A DNA stretch of 64,000 bases. Origin: Pseudopithomyces maydicus. Its lineage: Eukaryota > Ascomycota > Dothideomycetes > Pleosporales > Didymosphaeriaceae. The notes beneath the pieces were generated by a model that was given only the letters and a program-made list of their open reading frames with translations, was not told the DNA's origin and did no database searches. The number at the start of each line of letters is the position of its first letter. Positions within the stretch are counted from its first letter, which is position 1. This document shows positions 21,480 through 31,661 of the stretch, piece after piece. The stretch spans positions 434,001-498,000 of the forward strand of contig JANTUC010000011.1 in assembly GCA_026873275.1 (NCBI GenBank). The letters run 5' to 3'. The translations under genes were made by a program, and so were the position numbers.

Positions 21480-22676
21480 ATGGCTGCCACCAATAGCGTG
21501 GGCAATCCGCTCGGTGCGCCGTCGCTTTCAACCCTCATGGCGGCTAGCTTGCCCAAAGCCGCGGGCAGCAAGCTGAATAGCGCGTACGAGGCCGTCGCCC
21601 TTGCCGCGCATGCCGGAATGATTGCAGTGGGTTTCAGGCTCACTGGTCTCGGTGAAGGTGATCGAATAGGTCAGTCCCCGTCCAACGTCTTCTCGCGGGC
21701 GCACCCCTCTGATATGGCAATAGACGCGCAGGCAGACGCGCACAACCCCCAACCGCTCCCAGCAGCGTGGAACGCATCCACCTCTTATGCCTTTCGCTAT
21801 GCACATTCACAATCCGCACTCGAATACATCATTAAAGTCAATAGACTTGGCGAGAAAGCTGTCGTGTTCGGTATCGGTATCGGTGACGATAAGACGGCCA
21901 ACTTCGATGTTGCTGTTAAGGACTATATTTCGGAGGGCAGCCTACCGGTTACACCATCAGAGGATATATCGCACGACGACTTGGCAAAAAAGCTGCAAGA
22001 CGTTTTCATTTCGGATGGTCGTCTTTCCGACTTTGGCGCTCTGTTGAAGCTGTCCATAATACAGAAGCTGGCGCCCGGCATTAATAAGGAGGGCTACGAG
22101 GACTCCAGCGCACAAAACGACCGCGACAATGGTCGAGGCAACGACCAACCGCGGCATAGCGGGTCTGCAAATCCACGTCAACCACCTCAGGAACCTGAGC
22201 CAGCTCGACCTTACCCGTTCGACGATCCACTCGCGCACCCTCGCGCTCCTGCTCGACCACTTCCAGAACCGATTCCAGGCTTCGAGGATGAATATGAGAT
22301 CCATCGTCCCCCGCGGGGCGGTCTACGCGATGATCGAAGCCCGATGGGCCTAGGACACAATGACTTATACCCGCCTGGCCTAGGTCCGCATGATCCACTC
22401 CGTCCGCATCTTGGAGGAGCGCTTCCCCGTCCTGGTGGCATGAGCGGTGGCATGCACCCGACATTTGACGACCCATTGTTTGGAGGCCAAGGCGGCCAAG
22501 GCGGATATGATCCTATGGCGCCACCTGGCTCACGATATGATCCTGTGGGTCCAGGAGATGGTCCGCGCGATAACCGAGGTGGTCTACGGTTTCCCGGAAG
22601 CGGCAACGCTGGACGGCCGCCGAACCCTTTCGGTGGTGGTTTCGGTGGTGGCTTCGGTGGTGATGGCTTCATCTAG
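21480..22676 (+). CDS. PI31-like proteasome regulator (PSMF1 family)
   Basis: Homologue of PI31, a proline-rich modulator of 20S proteasome activity and assembly. The N-terminal PI31 domain has LNSAYEAVALAAHAGMIAVG, GFRLTGLGE, PLPAAWNASTSYAFRYAHSQ and EYIIKVNRLGEKAVVFGIG. The C-terminal half is Pro/Gly-rich and disordered, with PFDDPL and ending FGGGFGGGFGGDGFI, like the PI31_Prot_C region. The ORF is open throughout (398 aa), but a likely 54-nt intron at 21670..21723 (GTCAGT..AATAG), removed in frame, joins GEGDRI to DAQADAHNPQPLP, which fits the family better and gives 380 aa. Both forms are translatable, so RNA data are needed to choose. No typical HbYX tail is visible at the very end. Confidence 0.85.
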   Translation: MAATNSVGNPLGAPSLSTLMAASLPKAAGSKLNSAYEAVALAAHAGMIAVGFRLTGLGEGDRIGQSPSNVFSRAHPSDMAIDAQADAHNPQPLPAAWNASTSYAFRYAHSQSALEYIIKVNRLGEKAVVFGIGIGDDKTANFDVAVKDYISEGSLPVTPSEDISHDDLAKKLQDVFISDGRLSDFGALLKLSIIQKLAPGINKEGYEDSSAQNDRDNGRGNDQPRHSGSANPRQPPQEPEPARPYPFDDPLAHPRAPARPLPEPIPGFEDEYEIHRPPRGGLRDDRSPMGLGHNDLYPPGLGPHDPLRPHLGGALPRPGGMSGGMHPTFDDPLFGGQGGQGGYDPMAPPGSRYDPVGPGDGPRDNRGGLRFPGSGNAGRPPNPFGGGFGGGFGGDGFI

Positions 22677-24693
22677 TCAGGGAGCCATCAACCAGATGAA
22701 AATCGAGCGAGCCAGAACTCTGAAAACCCTGATGAGCGTGACCGGCATCAACAAGAATTGGCGCTCCGGGCTACTTTTGATAAATACGGCCTGGACTACT
22801 CGAAAATGAGCCATCCCCGCGAAATGAGAGAGACAAATCATCCGCGACCGAATGCACAAAGTAGCCATATGTCACTTCTTCCATCCAGCCAGTCGCCCAC
22901 AGAAGAGCACGTGATCAGTATGCACGACAGTTCGGCACCTGGATCCATAAGGGAACCACCTATGCAGCGCGAACCTGTATCTCATAGGCTCTCATTGACA
23001 TGGGGCACATCCATTGTACGGAGCTTCTGGGGAACCTACCAATGGACCGACTGATGTTTTCGATGCAACGAACAACGCAGACATTCATTGAACATAACAT
23101 ATGTGCACGGTAGTGGGGCTTAGTGATGGAGAGCCAGACTGGCAGTTCGCCAGTGTATTCACATTCACTTTATCCCTCTACATCCTGATAATTGTGAAAC
23201 TTGTCATTACTGAACTGGTCTCGGCCGCGTAGAATGCCGCACTGCTAGTACATGACATCATTCACTACCTTTTACCTGCCATGTATCTACTTTAATTTTC
23301 ATAGTCTGACCTCGAGGCTCCATGTGCTCTATCCACCCATCTATCTACCCAAGAACTCACCCACGCACCCACCCGCACGGCCACGTCAGACTCAGGCCTA
23401 CTTCATGCACCTCTACTCTGTCCCTCCCACGCCCTCAAAGCACCCCGCCCTCGCCCCCCGCGCCGTCCTGTCCTTCCCTGCCCTGCCCTGCCTAACCCAC
23501 GGGGCGTAATCCCAATCCCAACCTCGATCCCCAATCCCCATCCCCCATCCCCGCACACGGCTCGCAAATACCCATGCTGCACCGTCCTATACCAGACCAT
23601 ACCATACTATAGCAGCCCATACCTTCCCAGCCGTGACGCAACGACCCGCTCCGCTGCCTGCCTGCCTGCCTTCCTTCCTTTCCCTTCTGCCTTGCCTTGC
23701 TTTCAGGTCAGGGTACGCTGCGGAGCGGTGCCTGCGGGTACATAGGCGACCGCGCCGCATCTCGGATCGCGCGCATGCGCTGGGTGCGGGGGAAGCGAGC
23801 ATCTGCCTGCGTGAGCTATGCATCCATCCATGTGTGGAGATGCGGCGCGGGTGGAAGGTTATCTGGACCGCACACAGCAGGACTGCGCTGCACTGCACTG
23901 CATGGCATGATATGATATGGCGCAAAGTGGTACAGTGTAGTACGGTACGGGTTTTTGTTTTCGTACTCGTTGCTGTGTGTATGTGTGGAGGGAACTCGTG
24001 ACCATCGGGGCTGAGTTGCGGGCGGGGGAGGATGCTTATGGGGGTTGAGAGCGATAAGGGCTGTGTTCGAGAGGGGTACGATTGGGGCGTGAAAGTCAGT
24101 TGGTGGAGGGATCGGGGGAGGCTTGGAGGCTTGGAGGTGTCGGGTTGGTTTATTTCTTCTTCTTCTCTTTGTAAGATGCGCCATGGTGTCAATGGGTGAT
24201 GTGTGTGTGGATGAGGGGTAATTCAATGGCTGAATTGATTTGTTATCAGTCTGGCTTTCGCCCAGCGGTCTCATTATCCAGTTCACACGATGCATCTGCA
24301 CACGATTTTGTGCCACACTATCGTATGATTCCCCGTTATTCGGACGATTCCGCGAGCGAGCCATCCACGCATGTATCGGCTTCTGCCAGTCTCAGGCTCA
24401 AGCCGTTCGCCAAACACCCAAGCGACATGAGGCCCACCCGATTAGCCTTCTAAGCGATTATTATGTCAATCTCGGCGGCTTCGCTTCGACTCAAGAATTG
24501 TGGCGCCCAGAAAAGATCTGCCACGCGTCTTGTCGGCCGAGTGGTAAGCGTACCATATTTACCGACAGGTGATTGCAATGCCGTGAAAATCTGGGATGTA
24601 AGACCTATAGTGGCCTTCCCTGATTCGCGTAAGCCGTAAGGTTGGACCAGCCGTTCGGCCTCCTGGTGGATAGTACTGTATAGTAGCTCTGTT

Positions 24694-24722
24694 AAGCGCG
24701 CTCGCTTGCCGCAAGCGCGCTG
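24694..24722. repeat. Short GC-rich inverted repeat / hairpin
   Basis: AGCGCGCT occurs twice around GCTTG-CCG-CAAGC, so a hairpin with a 5-6 bp perfect stem and three-base loop can form, flanked by self-complementary octamers. No gene end is nearby, so a terminator role is not supported. Confidence 0.4.
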
Positions 24723-27700
24723 CCTCTGTTCAACCCATTGGCGCCTGTCGTTGAGACTGGCCTAAGATGTGCTACGTGTAGTCTACGTGATAGAACATTG
24801 ACTGCAGGTATGGTAGACGGCCAAACAGTAGCGGTTCATCTAGGAGGGTTATTCTGCGATGCAATCGTGTCCGTTGAAGCGAATGACGTGTTCGTCTCTT
24901 TCGAGTGCATTACGTGCGTAACCTAGTCGGTTGGGCGTACGCTTGCTCCTGCAAACGATCTAGCATCGTCAGTCTTGAAGATTCACATGTGCAATCGAAG
25001 AGTATTCTTCACCTAATTTCACCTACAAGTGATGTTTTGCGTATGCAAAGTAGTGTCAGAAGTAATTAGGACAATCGACACCGTGAAAAGCTTTGCAGTA
25101 CTCCCACGAGAATTTGTCGCTGCGTTTGCCTGTCAGACGAACGGTGAATCATTAGTCACTACATTGCGAGGTACCGTGAACGTGCTAGAATCCTATGCTA
25201 TGTCAGCAATCGGAAGATGTGTAAACTTCCACGCTGTATTCTGTTCACCGGTTCCGGAGATGACTGCATCTGTTCGGCCGTCGGCAAAGACATGGTGCGT
25301 GGGTCCATCCGTCAGAAAATAATGCCCTCGGTTCTTCCGGTCCGAGCTCCATCGCTACAGGTTTAACCTAGCCAGAAGCAATAGTGAATTCTAAAACAAT
25401 GAATACATCTATACCCAAATTTAGATAAAAACACCGAAAAGCCGCAGCCTGAACTGCTAAGCCATTCTAGAAGCTCATTGCCACATGGCTGATCAAGTTA
25501 TGAGGCAGTGACGGCGTGATCACATAGTAGTCTCCACAAATATACTGGACAACGGCTGCGCAGGATTCAGCGGATCTTCCGGTGGTATTCTGTCACTTTG
25601 GCCCCCACACGTTCACCGTTGAACAATCTCATGGATAGCTACACAGATTTGCTGTGCAGGTGTACCAGAAGGGTCAGGGTGTACCCTGTTAGTTGCCTTT
25701 GTGGGGTTGTCTAACCAGTGTGGTCTATTCGATCTTACAGGTGTGGTACACCTCTATGTAGTCTACTAGTATTATGAGAGGCTGGAAAAAATGTCTCCGT
25801 AAGCTTGCGAAAGTCGCCGAGCGAGGATCATGCAGTACCGAGGGGTCCGTATAAGACTCCTTCACAGGGTTGCGGTGTTTACGGCTTCCCTAAGTCAGGT
25901 GCAACGTTGAGTAAACAATAAGCTCGGCTTCACGATTGACCGATGCTTGGTAAGGCTGCATATCCTCACAGGGCAGCTTGTTTCAGGATGGGGTGTCGCT
26001 CAGCCCTGTGACAGCGGGTCGGGATCGCCACGCGCAGGTTGCATCGCCCCATATACCGAGCGGATTGGAGCCAAACATTCCTGGTGCACAACAGGGCTGC
26101 ATAGTTAAGCGCCAGAAAAAGTGCATGCCACGTCGCACAAGCTCAGTGGCTTGCGAACGGTGGGAAAGGTGTACGAATCTGCGGATCCTTCGAGTGACAC
26201 AAGGCCTAGTTTTGCGTGGGGAATCCTAGAAAACAATCGACATTATAGCGCCGGGCGTTGCGCGAACAAGATTCGCGTGGGGTTCATACGCCCCGCATTG
26301 GAGGATTGCTTACCTATACGCTAGGAGAATCCTTCAATTTCAGCCTCGTCCAGGGCTGCTGACATGATGTGTATTGGGAAGCAGACTGGGGTGCACGAGA
26401 ATGGCCGAGGCCGAAGTAGTCGCGAGCACAATAATCAGACACGTCCGTGCGGGTTAGACAAGGGAACAGCGAAGGCTGAGCGGTTTGCTGCTGTCGCAGG
26501 TAGAATCAGGCGTGGGCCCGCAGGCACTTGGAAGGCATGCTTTGTTTAGTCTCGGAGGAAGCTCGAAAAGGATGCTGGGCGGACGTTAGTTTAAAGCTCT
26601 GTAACACACGCGCTAAAAGAAGGCCCTGCCATGGCTGGTGAACCTTGGAGCGCCTCGCGCGCGGTCCACGCGGTAGATCAGCCAGGAGCTAGCCGCGAGC
26701 CGCGCTAAGCGCCATCGCCGCGTCTAGGTCCTGACATGGGGAAGCGAGCCGATCGCGACAGGCGTCTTGCGCGAGCACTGCCGCGCGATAGATTGTTCCA
26801 AAGATCCTCGGTGCGTCTTTCGGAAGCCCGACACCATGAAACTGGACTTTGCAGACCGCTTGCTTGCAGGTGGTGCGCCCGAAATTTCGACACAATTACA
26901 GCACGCAATGTCCGCGCAATCCTGCCTGGCAGAGGGACAGCAATCTCTCCTCCTAGCCAAGGACCAAAAATCCGTGCGAGCTTTTGTGACCGCCGTGGAT
27001 TTATTTCACTGCGACATTGTGAGGTCGGTCGTGCACTTTTTGCGATGATCGCTATAAACAGAAAATCCAGTACAACTAACGACTGTGAAACGATATATTC
27101 GCAGTCGTTGGCTCGGCAAATAGATATGCTGTAATCTCAAGTGCGGTTTGGGCGTCGGCGTCCGACGTTGCAGTGTAACCAGTCTCAGTTTCAGGCAAAA
27201 TTGCCCAAAGGAATATCCTTCATGGGCGCATGGCGCACACGTGTTGGTGAGAAGTTTAACGAAGATAAAAATGATCCCTGCAAATCCTCCCAAACACAAC
27301 AATCTGCGGTAGTGAGAATGGCACTGTTGGCGATCTGTTCTCTGGATGTTTTGGATGTACGTCACTGCGCTGCATGGACGGCTACCTCCGGTGGCCGTGA
27401 AGGTAGATTGGATTGGTGTCAGAGCTGCTGGTGACCTCAATGACCGGGCGGCATGATGCAACATCGTCTACCCATGGCTTACGAGTGTCGAATCAGGTGG
27501 CAAGAGGATGCCCCGGCGCGAGCCATAGACAAATCGTTGAGGTGGCCGTTTTTGGTCACGCAGGAACGTTGCCCCAGCTTGGGCGATGCCCGGGCTCCTG
27601 GTACCGTGGCCACCATGATGGTGTATGGAGATGCAGGCAAAGATGCTGTGGACTGAGTCGGGCACGGAGCAACGTTAATCTGAGCAGTCAATCATGGTGG

Positions 27701-28500
27701 TGAACGGACGAGTTGCTGACAGTAATCCGCAGCGAAGGGGCATGTCGGGACACGCGGAAACCCAGTGGAAGGGAACTGGCAGCGTCGCCAGGATGCGGAA
27801 TGATTTGGGGGGCTGCCCAATGGCGGGCGGGCGCGGGGTTCGTAGCTGAGCATGCGCCCTGCTGTGTATCCTCCGTGATACAGTGGGCTAGTGGGGTCAA
27901 TTTCGAACCGCGAAAAGTGAAGACCGAGAGGCAATCTGGGGTGGGGCATGTCTTAGCCAGGTGGATGTTCACAAAGCGATGTGACGGAGTGCAGACGGGT
28001 GCCGATAAGGGAGATGAGGGACGGTCCGCCAATGCTGCTCGATGATCGCAGCAGCCCGCATGGCAGTCCAGTCATGTGCTTTCGGCCGGCAGCGAGGCTG
28101 GCACTGGGCCGGCGAGTGGACAGACGGGTCGGGCAAGGCCTGGGAGCGACGGGAGCGTGGAATGCCACCTATGAGCAACTGCAGGCGTGTGTGCGGTTCC
28201 GCGAGGACGGGTTAGGCAGCAGTCACTTGGTGCCTCGTGCAGTACATGATGCCATGTCGCCATGCTCGATGCGGGCATAACGGGCTAGGCGTGGAAGGAG
28301 ACGCGATGCAGAGAAGGGTGGTCCTGCATGGTTCGGAAGTCGAAGCGCTGGTGCCGTGCGTGCACTGTTGCAGGCCGAAGTAGCGATCGCTCCGCAAGCG
28401 ACGACTGCGCGACACTCAGCGAGTGCCCCGTCTGCCAGCAGTGTGCCCGTCTGCCAGGCAGGTCGCTTCGCGGGGCTTGCGGCAAGGTTGTCTTGCATCC

Positions 28501-28549
28501 AGGGTGGGTGGGTAGGTGGGTGGGTAGGTAGGTAGGTAGGTGGGTATCC
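28501..28549 (+). repeat. (GGTG/GGTA)n tetranucleotide repeat, G-quadruplex motif
   Basis: Tandem GGTG and GGTA units over about 49 nt. It begins GGGTGGGTGGGTAGGTGGG, which fits the canonical four-run G-quadruplex pattern (loops 1, 1 and 5 nt). Confidence 0.85.
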
Positions 28550-28586
28550 ACACTGCACAAGTCCAACTGCCGTGCGGCTATCGTGT

Positions 28587-28624
28587 GCTGCTCCTGCTGG
28601 TGCTGCTGCTGGTGCTGCTGGTGC
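28587..28624 (+). repeat. TGC/TGG trinucleotide-type repeat
   Basis: Imperfect run of GCTGCT, CCTGCTGG and GCTGCTGG units between two other G-rich repeats. No open frame links it to a recognisable protein. Confidence 0.7.
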
Positions 28625-28644
28625 CCAGGTGGTGCTGTCCCCAC

Positions 28645-28708
28645 CGGGCAGGGCAGGGCAGGGCAGCTGGGCAGGGCAGCTAGGCAGGTCAGGGCAGGGC
28701 AGGGCAGT
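28645..28708 (+). repeat. (GGGCA)n pentanucleotide repeat, G-quadruplex motif
   Basis: GGGCA units repeated four times without interruption, then degenerate copies to about 28708. Four GGG runs with two-base loops make a textbook G-quadruplex motif. Confidence 0.85.
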
Positions 28709-28746
28709 GTTTATTAGGTACCTTATTACCTACTACAGGTGCATGT

Positions 28747-28790
28747 CGCTGAGGGCTGTCGCTGAGGGCTGTCGCTGCTGTCGCTGCTGC
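28747..28790 (+). repeat. Tandem GCTGAGGGCTGTC-type repeat
   Basis: GCTGAGGGCTGTC is followed by a second copy and then GCTGCTGTCGCTGCTG. It is the last of four simple-repeat blocks packed into about 300 bp. Confidence 0.7.
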
Positions 28791-29491
28791 GCGCACGACA
28801 TGGCCCTCTGCGTGCACCAAAACAGCCGCCACGCCTTGCCAGAAGCGACGGGCAATATCGCAACGACCAAGCACGACCGCTGCGTCTAATAACCATCCAG
28901 TGGCGAAGGTTGCCGTGCCGTGCAGGCGTGCATTGCATAGGCGCCAGCGCCCCCCGCATCGCCGCTCCCTACTGGCTCCCCTATGCGCTTGAGCAACATC
29001 GCGCATCTGCAGCAATCTGCTCAGACAGAAGGTGGTCCGCGACCCCCTGCTTCGGGGGCGGGTCGCGGAGCTGGGGGCTGACGGCTGACTTCCGCACGCG
29101 CGCTTGCGACAGAAAGACGTTATGCACGGCGAGGGCGTCCCTCCACCTGTCCAGTGTCTGGAACCCTGCCCTGGCTGCCGTTGCGCCAGAGCCGTCCGCT
29201 TGAAAATCATCCTCGTCGTCAGCATCAGGGTTCACGGCTCCATATGGTCCGAGTACGAGGGGAAAAAGACAGATACAGCTACATTACTACCCTTCCAATA
29301 TAGCCACCTGGCTCCATGTACCCTGTCCAGGTGTTCCCGTCTACCAGTGACGCCTCGCATGCTTGCAGCCTGCCACCCTGCCTGCCTGCACTGTGTAATT
29401 TACCCTGTACCCTACTGTCCGGGGTGTGCCCGTGTAGAACGCCTGAACCATGAGAAGTCAAAAAACCGCCCTCCAGTGTGTATGCCATCGC

Positions 29492-30555
29492 CTAAGCTCC
29501 GTGACCATATCCTCTATTCTGGTATGCGAGGAACCGTCCGTCGAACCCGCCCCCATCTGCCCGTTGTTGCTGGCCTCGTGCGTCGAACCCACCGTGTAGT
29601 GAATCTGCCGGCTGAAAACCGTTGTAAGCCTCCGGTTGTGGCGACGGAAGGTATGACAACGGGTTGCCAGGGCTTGATTGCATGGATCGGTTCCGAGCGA
29701 TCAGTGCAGGCAAGTCCACCTCGTTGCGCCTAGGACAGCTACCTTGCGAATCATGTCTATGCCTGTTTAGTTCAGCGAGGGTTCGGCCAGAGCATGGAAC
29801 ATGGCTCACCTGTTGAGTGTGTCTCTACGCGCAAACTTCTTGCCGCACAACTCGCACTCGTGGTCTTTGAGTCTCAGGTGGACGCTGTTGATGTGTCGGA
29901 CCAAATCTGTCTTGCGCTCAAATTTCATATCGCACTGCTCGCACAAGTGCTCCTTGCAGCGGTTCGGATTGTGCCGCGCCATGTGAGTCTTCTTGTTGTA
30001 TGCCCGAACGAACCCGGTGTTGCAGATCTCGCACTTGAATTTGGCCTCATCGGCTGGTATTTTGGTTCGCCGTTGTTGCCGACGGCGTAATCTCGTAGTT
30101 TTGCTGTCGCTTTGTGAAGATGTGGGACGCGTGCTGGGGGAGTATTCGCCTGACATCTCCAGCTTGTAGGTTGTGTCTGTCGTGCTGTCGCTCTCGTAAA
30201 CCGACCTTGGGGATCCATAAGGGCCGTTGTATGAAGAAGAGTTAAGAAGCCGATCCGGCGCAACAGTAGCGAGAGACACTTCGTTGTCGGTGGCCCATTC
30301 AACCCCTCCCTCGAGCTTGACAGAAGGGAAACTATGTTCGGAATCGCCTCCAGAGAAAACTGACATTGTCCGTCTTGATGTCGTGGACGATCGATGTGAT
30401 GCGTGATATTCCGGCCATAGCATCTCTGCCCTGTCGTCAGGGCACACTGGGTGATCGTATGCACCAGAAGTCCACGGGTTTACAATGGGTGCAGGGCCCA
30501 TTGAACAGGAGCCATTCCAAGCCTGGTTGGGCTGCGGGGAATGCGAGAACATCAT
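29492..30555 (-). CDS. C2H2 zinc-finger transcription factor
   Basis: Probable sequence-specific nuclear regulator. Exons on the minus strand: 30555..29810 and 29762..29492, intron 47 nt; 338 aa from this start. Three zinc fingers: C175-x2-C-x12-H-x3-H195 (FKCEICNTGFVRAYNKKTH), C205-x2-C ... H226 (LCEQCDMKFERKTDLVRH), and a third beginning CELCGKKFARRDTLNR, whose His/Cys half (HRHDSQGSC) is supplied only after splicing, which supports the junction. A basic stretch (TTRLRRRQQRRTK) just before finger 1 looks like a nuclear localisation signal. The N-terminal 150 residues are Ser/Thr-rich, as in activation domains. The start is doubtful: the same frame stays open about 120 codons upstream without an ATG and reads protein-like near the start, so a 5' exon may be missing. 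Target and pathway unknown. Confidence 0.8.
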
Positions 30556-31661
30556 CCTATCGGCCGATGTGGGAAATGCTTGTGAGTACTGATACAGTCC
30601 GAGTCCATCAACGAGGTGCCGTGATGGCTCTGTGTCGCTTTGGGCTGGAGAAGGATACGCGGGGAATGCAACAGCGAAGCCGAGTTGGGTGCTTGCTGAA
30701 GCGGCGATACAGGCCCACGATGATGCTCCCGGGCGTCCGAGAACGGATGCATTGGTACCATGACCATGTCTGTGATCAAATGCGAATAAGTGTGTAGAGA
30801 GAAGAAGAGCAAGACGGCAGCACGAGGCAAAGATAAGGTTGAGGTCGACCAGAAGAGGAGGTATCGGGCGTACGAGTACGGAATATATCTGAAAAACGGG
30901 CTAGGGACAGCCCTAGCATACTCAAATAGAGACTACCTTCTCGCAGAGCTGAGGCGGTGCGTTTGCAATAGGTCCCAGAAAATGGGGATTTGAAGCTCGA
31001 GGCAGAATCGGACTTTGGACTAAATGGAGTGGTGCCGCGAACCCACTGCTAGACCAGGCATGAGTAGGCGCTTGCCGCCCTGCGCATGTTTCTTGCTGTG
31101 GACGCATGGGGCCGTGTCTTGCTAAGGGCTCAGAGTGTACAGTGGCAGGGAACCCTTGCTAGGTGGTGGCAGCCAAGCGTGACCCCGGCAGGCTTTGGTG
31201 GCGGTGGGCCGTGAGTGAACCCATCCAAGCTCTCGGGAACGCAAAGCGGGCCGAGCACAAATCAGACGGGCACCGGCGACATTAACGCGACAGGCGGTCG
31301 TGATGACCATCAATCCCTGCGCATTCGGTTCTACTGTCATCACGGCCAGCCCTGATATGGTCAAGTGATAGGCTGTGTGTATGCTTGCAGACTCAGCTTC
31401 ATTCATGAATAGGTAGCCATGTCTTTGCACAATCAGGGCTCAGCGTAACATGTTGCAATGGAAAGAAAAGTGTCCAGCGCATTTTATTGAAATAAGCAGT
31501 TGGTAGGGTTCGAATGTGAGACATTCACGGCTCGCAGTCAAATTTCCATAACCCTTACAATAAACGGCCATTATGGTATACCCCCTCTTTTGCCGGGCTT
31601 GAATAGGTCAAGCTTAGAGGTAAGAGTTGCTCCCTGCCTGGAGCAATGGAAGCGATGGCCA
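30556..31661. other. Intergenic: upstream of the zinc-finger gene, downstream of YVC1
   Basis: 1.1 kb. Its first 370 nt are open in the frame of the zinc-finger gene (minus strand) and may hold missing N-terminal coding sequence. The rest has no supported gene. Confidence 0.45.

Larger units (their letters stand above)
22677..29491. other. 6.8-kb gene-poor region with clustered simple repeats
   Basis: No ORF here reads like a known protein and no convincing spliced gene could be built. 22.7-23.2 kb is PI31 downstream sequence. 23.3-24.2 kb is pyrimidine/purine-skewed, with CCTG/CCTT runs at 23657..23690. 24.2-27.4 kb is of mixed composition with short ORFs only. 27.4-29.4 kb is GC-rich with ORFs open on both strands at once, which is the signature of composition, not coding. 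28.5-28.8 kb holds several tandem repeats, listed separately. A decayed transposon or a long non-coding RNA cannot be excluded by eye. Confidence 0.5.

Noticed and set aside
23587..24364. Overlapping 201- and 182-codon minus-strand ORFs
   Set aside because: The translations are low-complexity Pro/Thr/His-rich text in skewed DNA; each frame is a shadow of the other.
28689..29225. 178-codon minus-strand ORF in the repeat-rich desert
   Set aside because: Runs into the GGGCA and GCTGAGGG repeats and overlaps open frames on the other strand.
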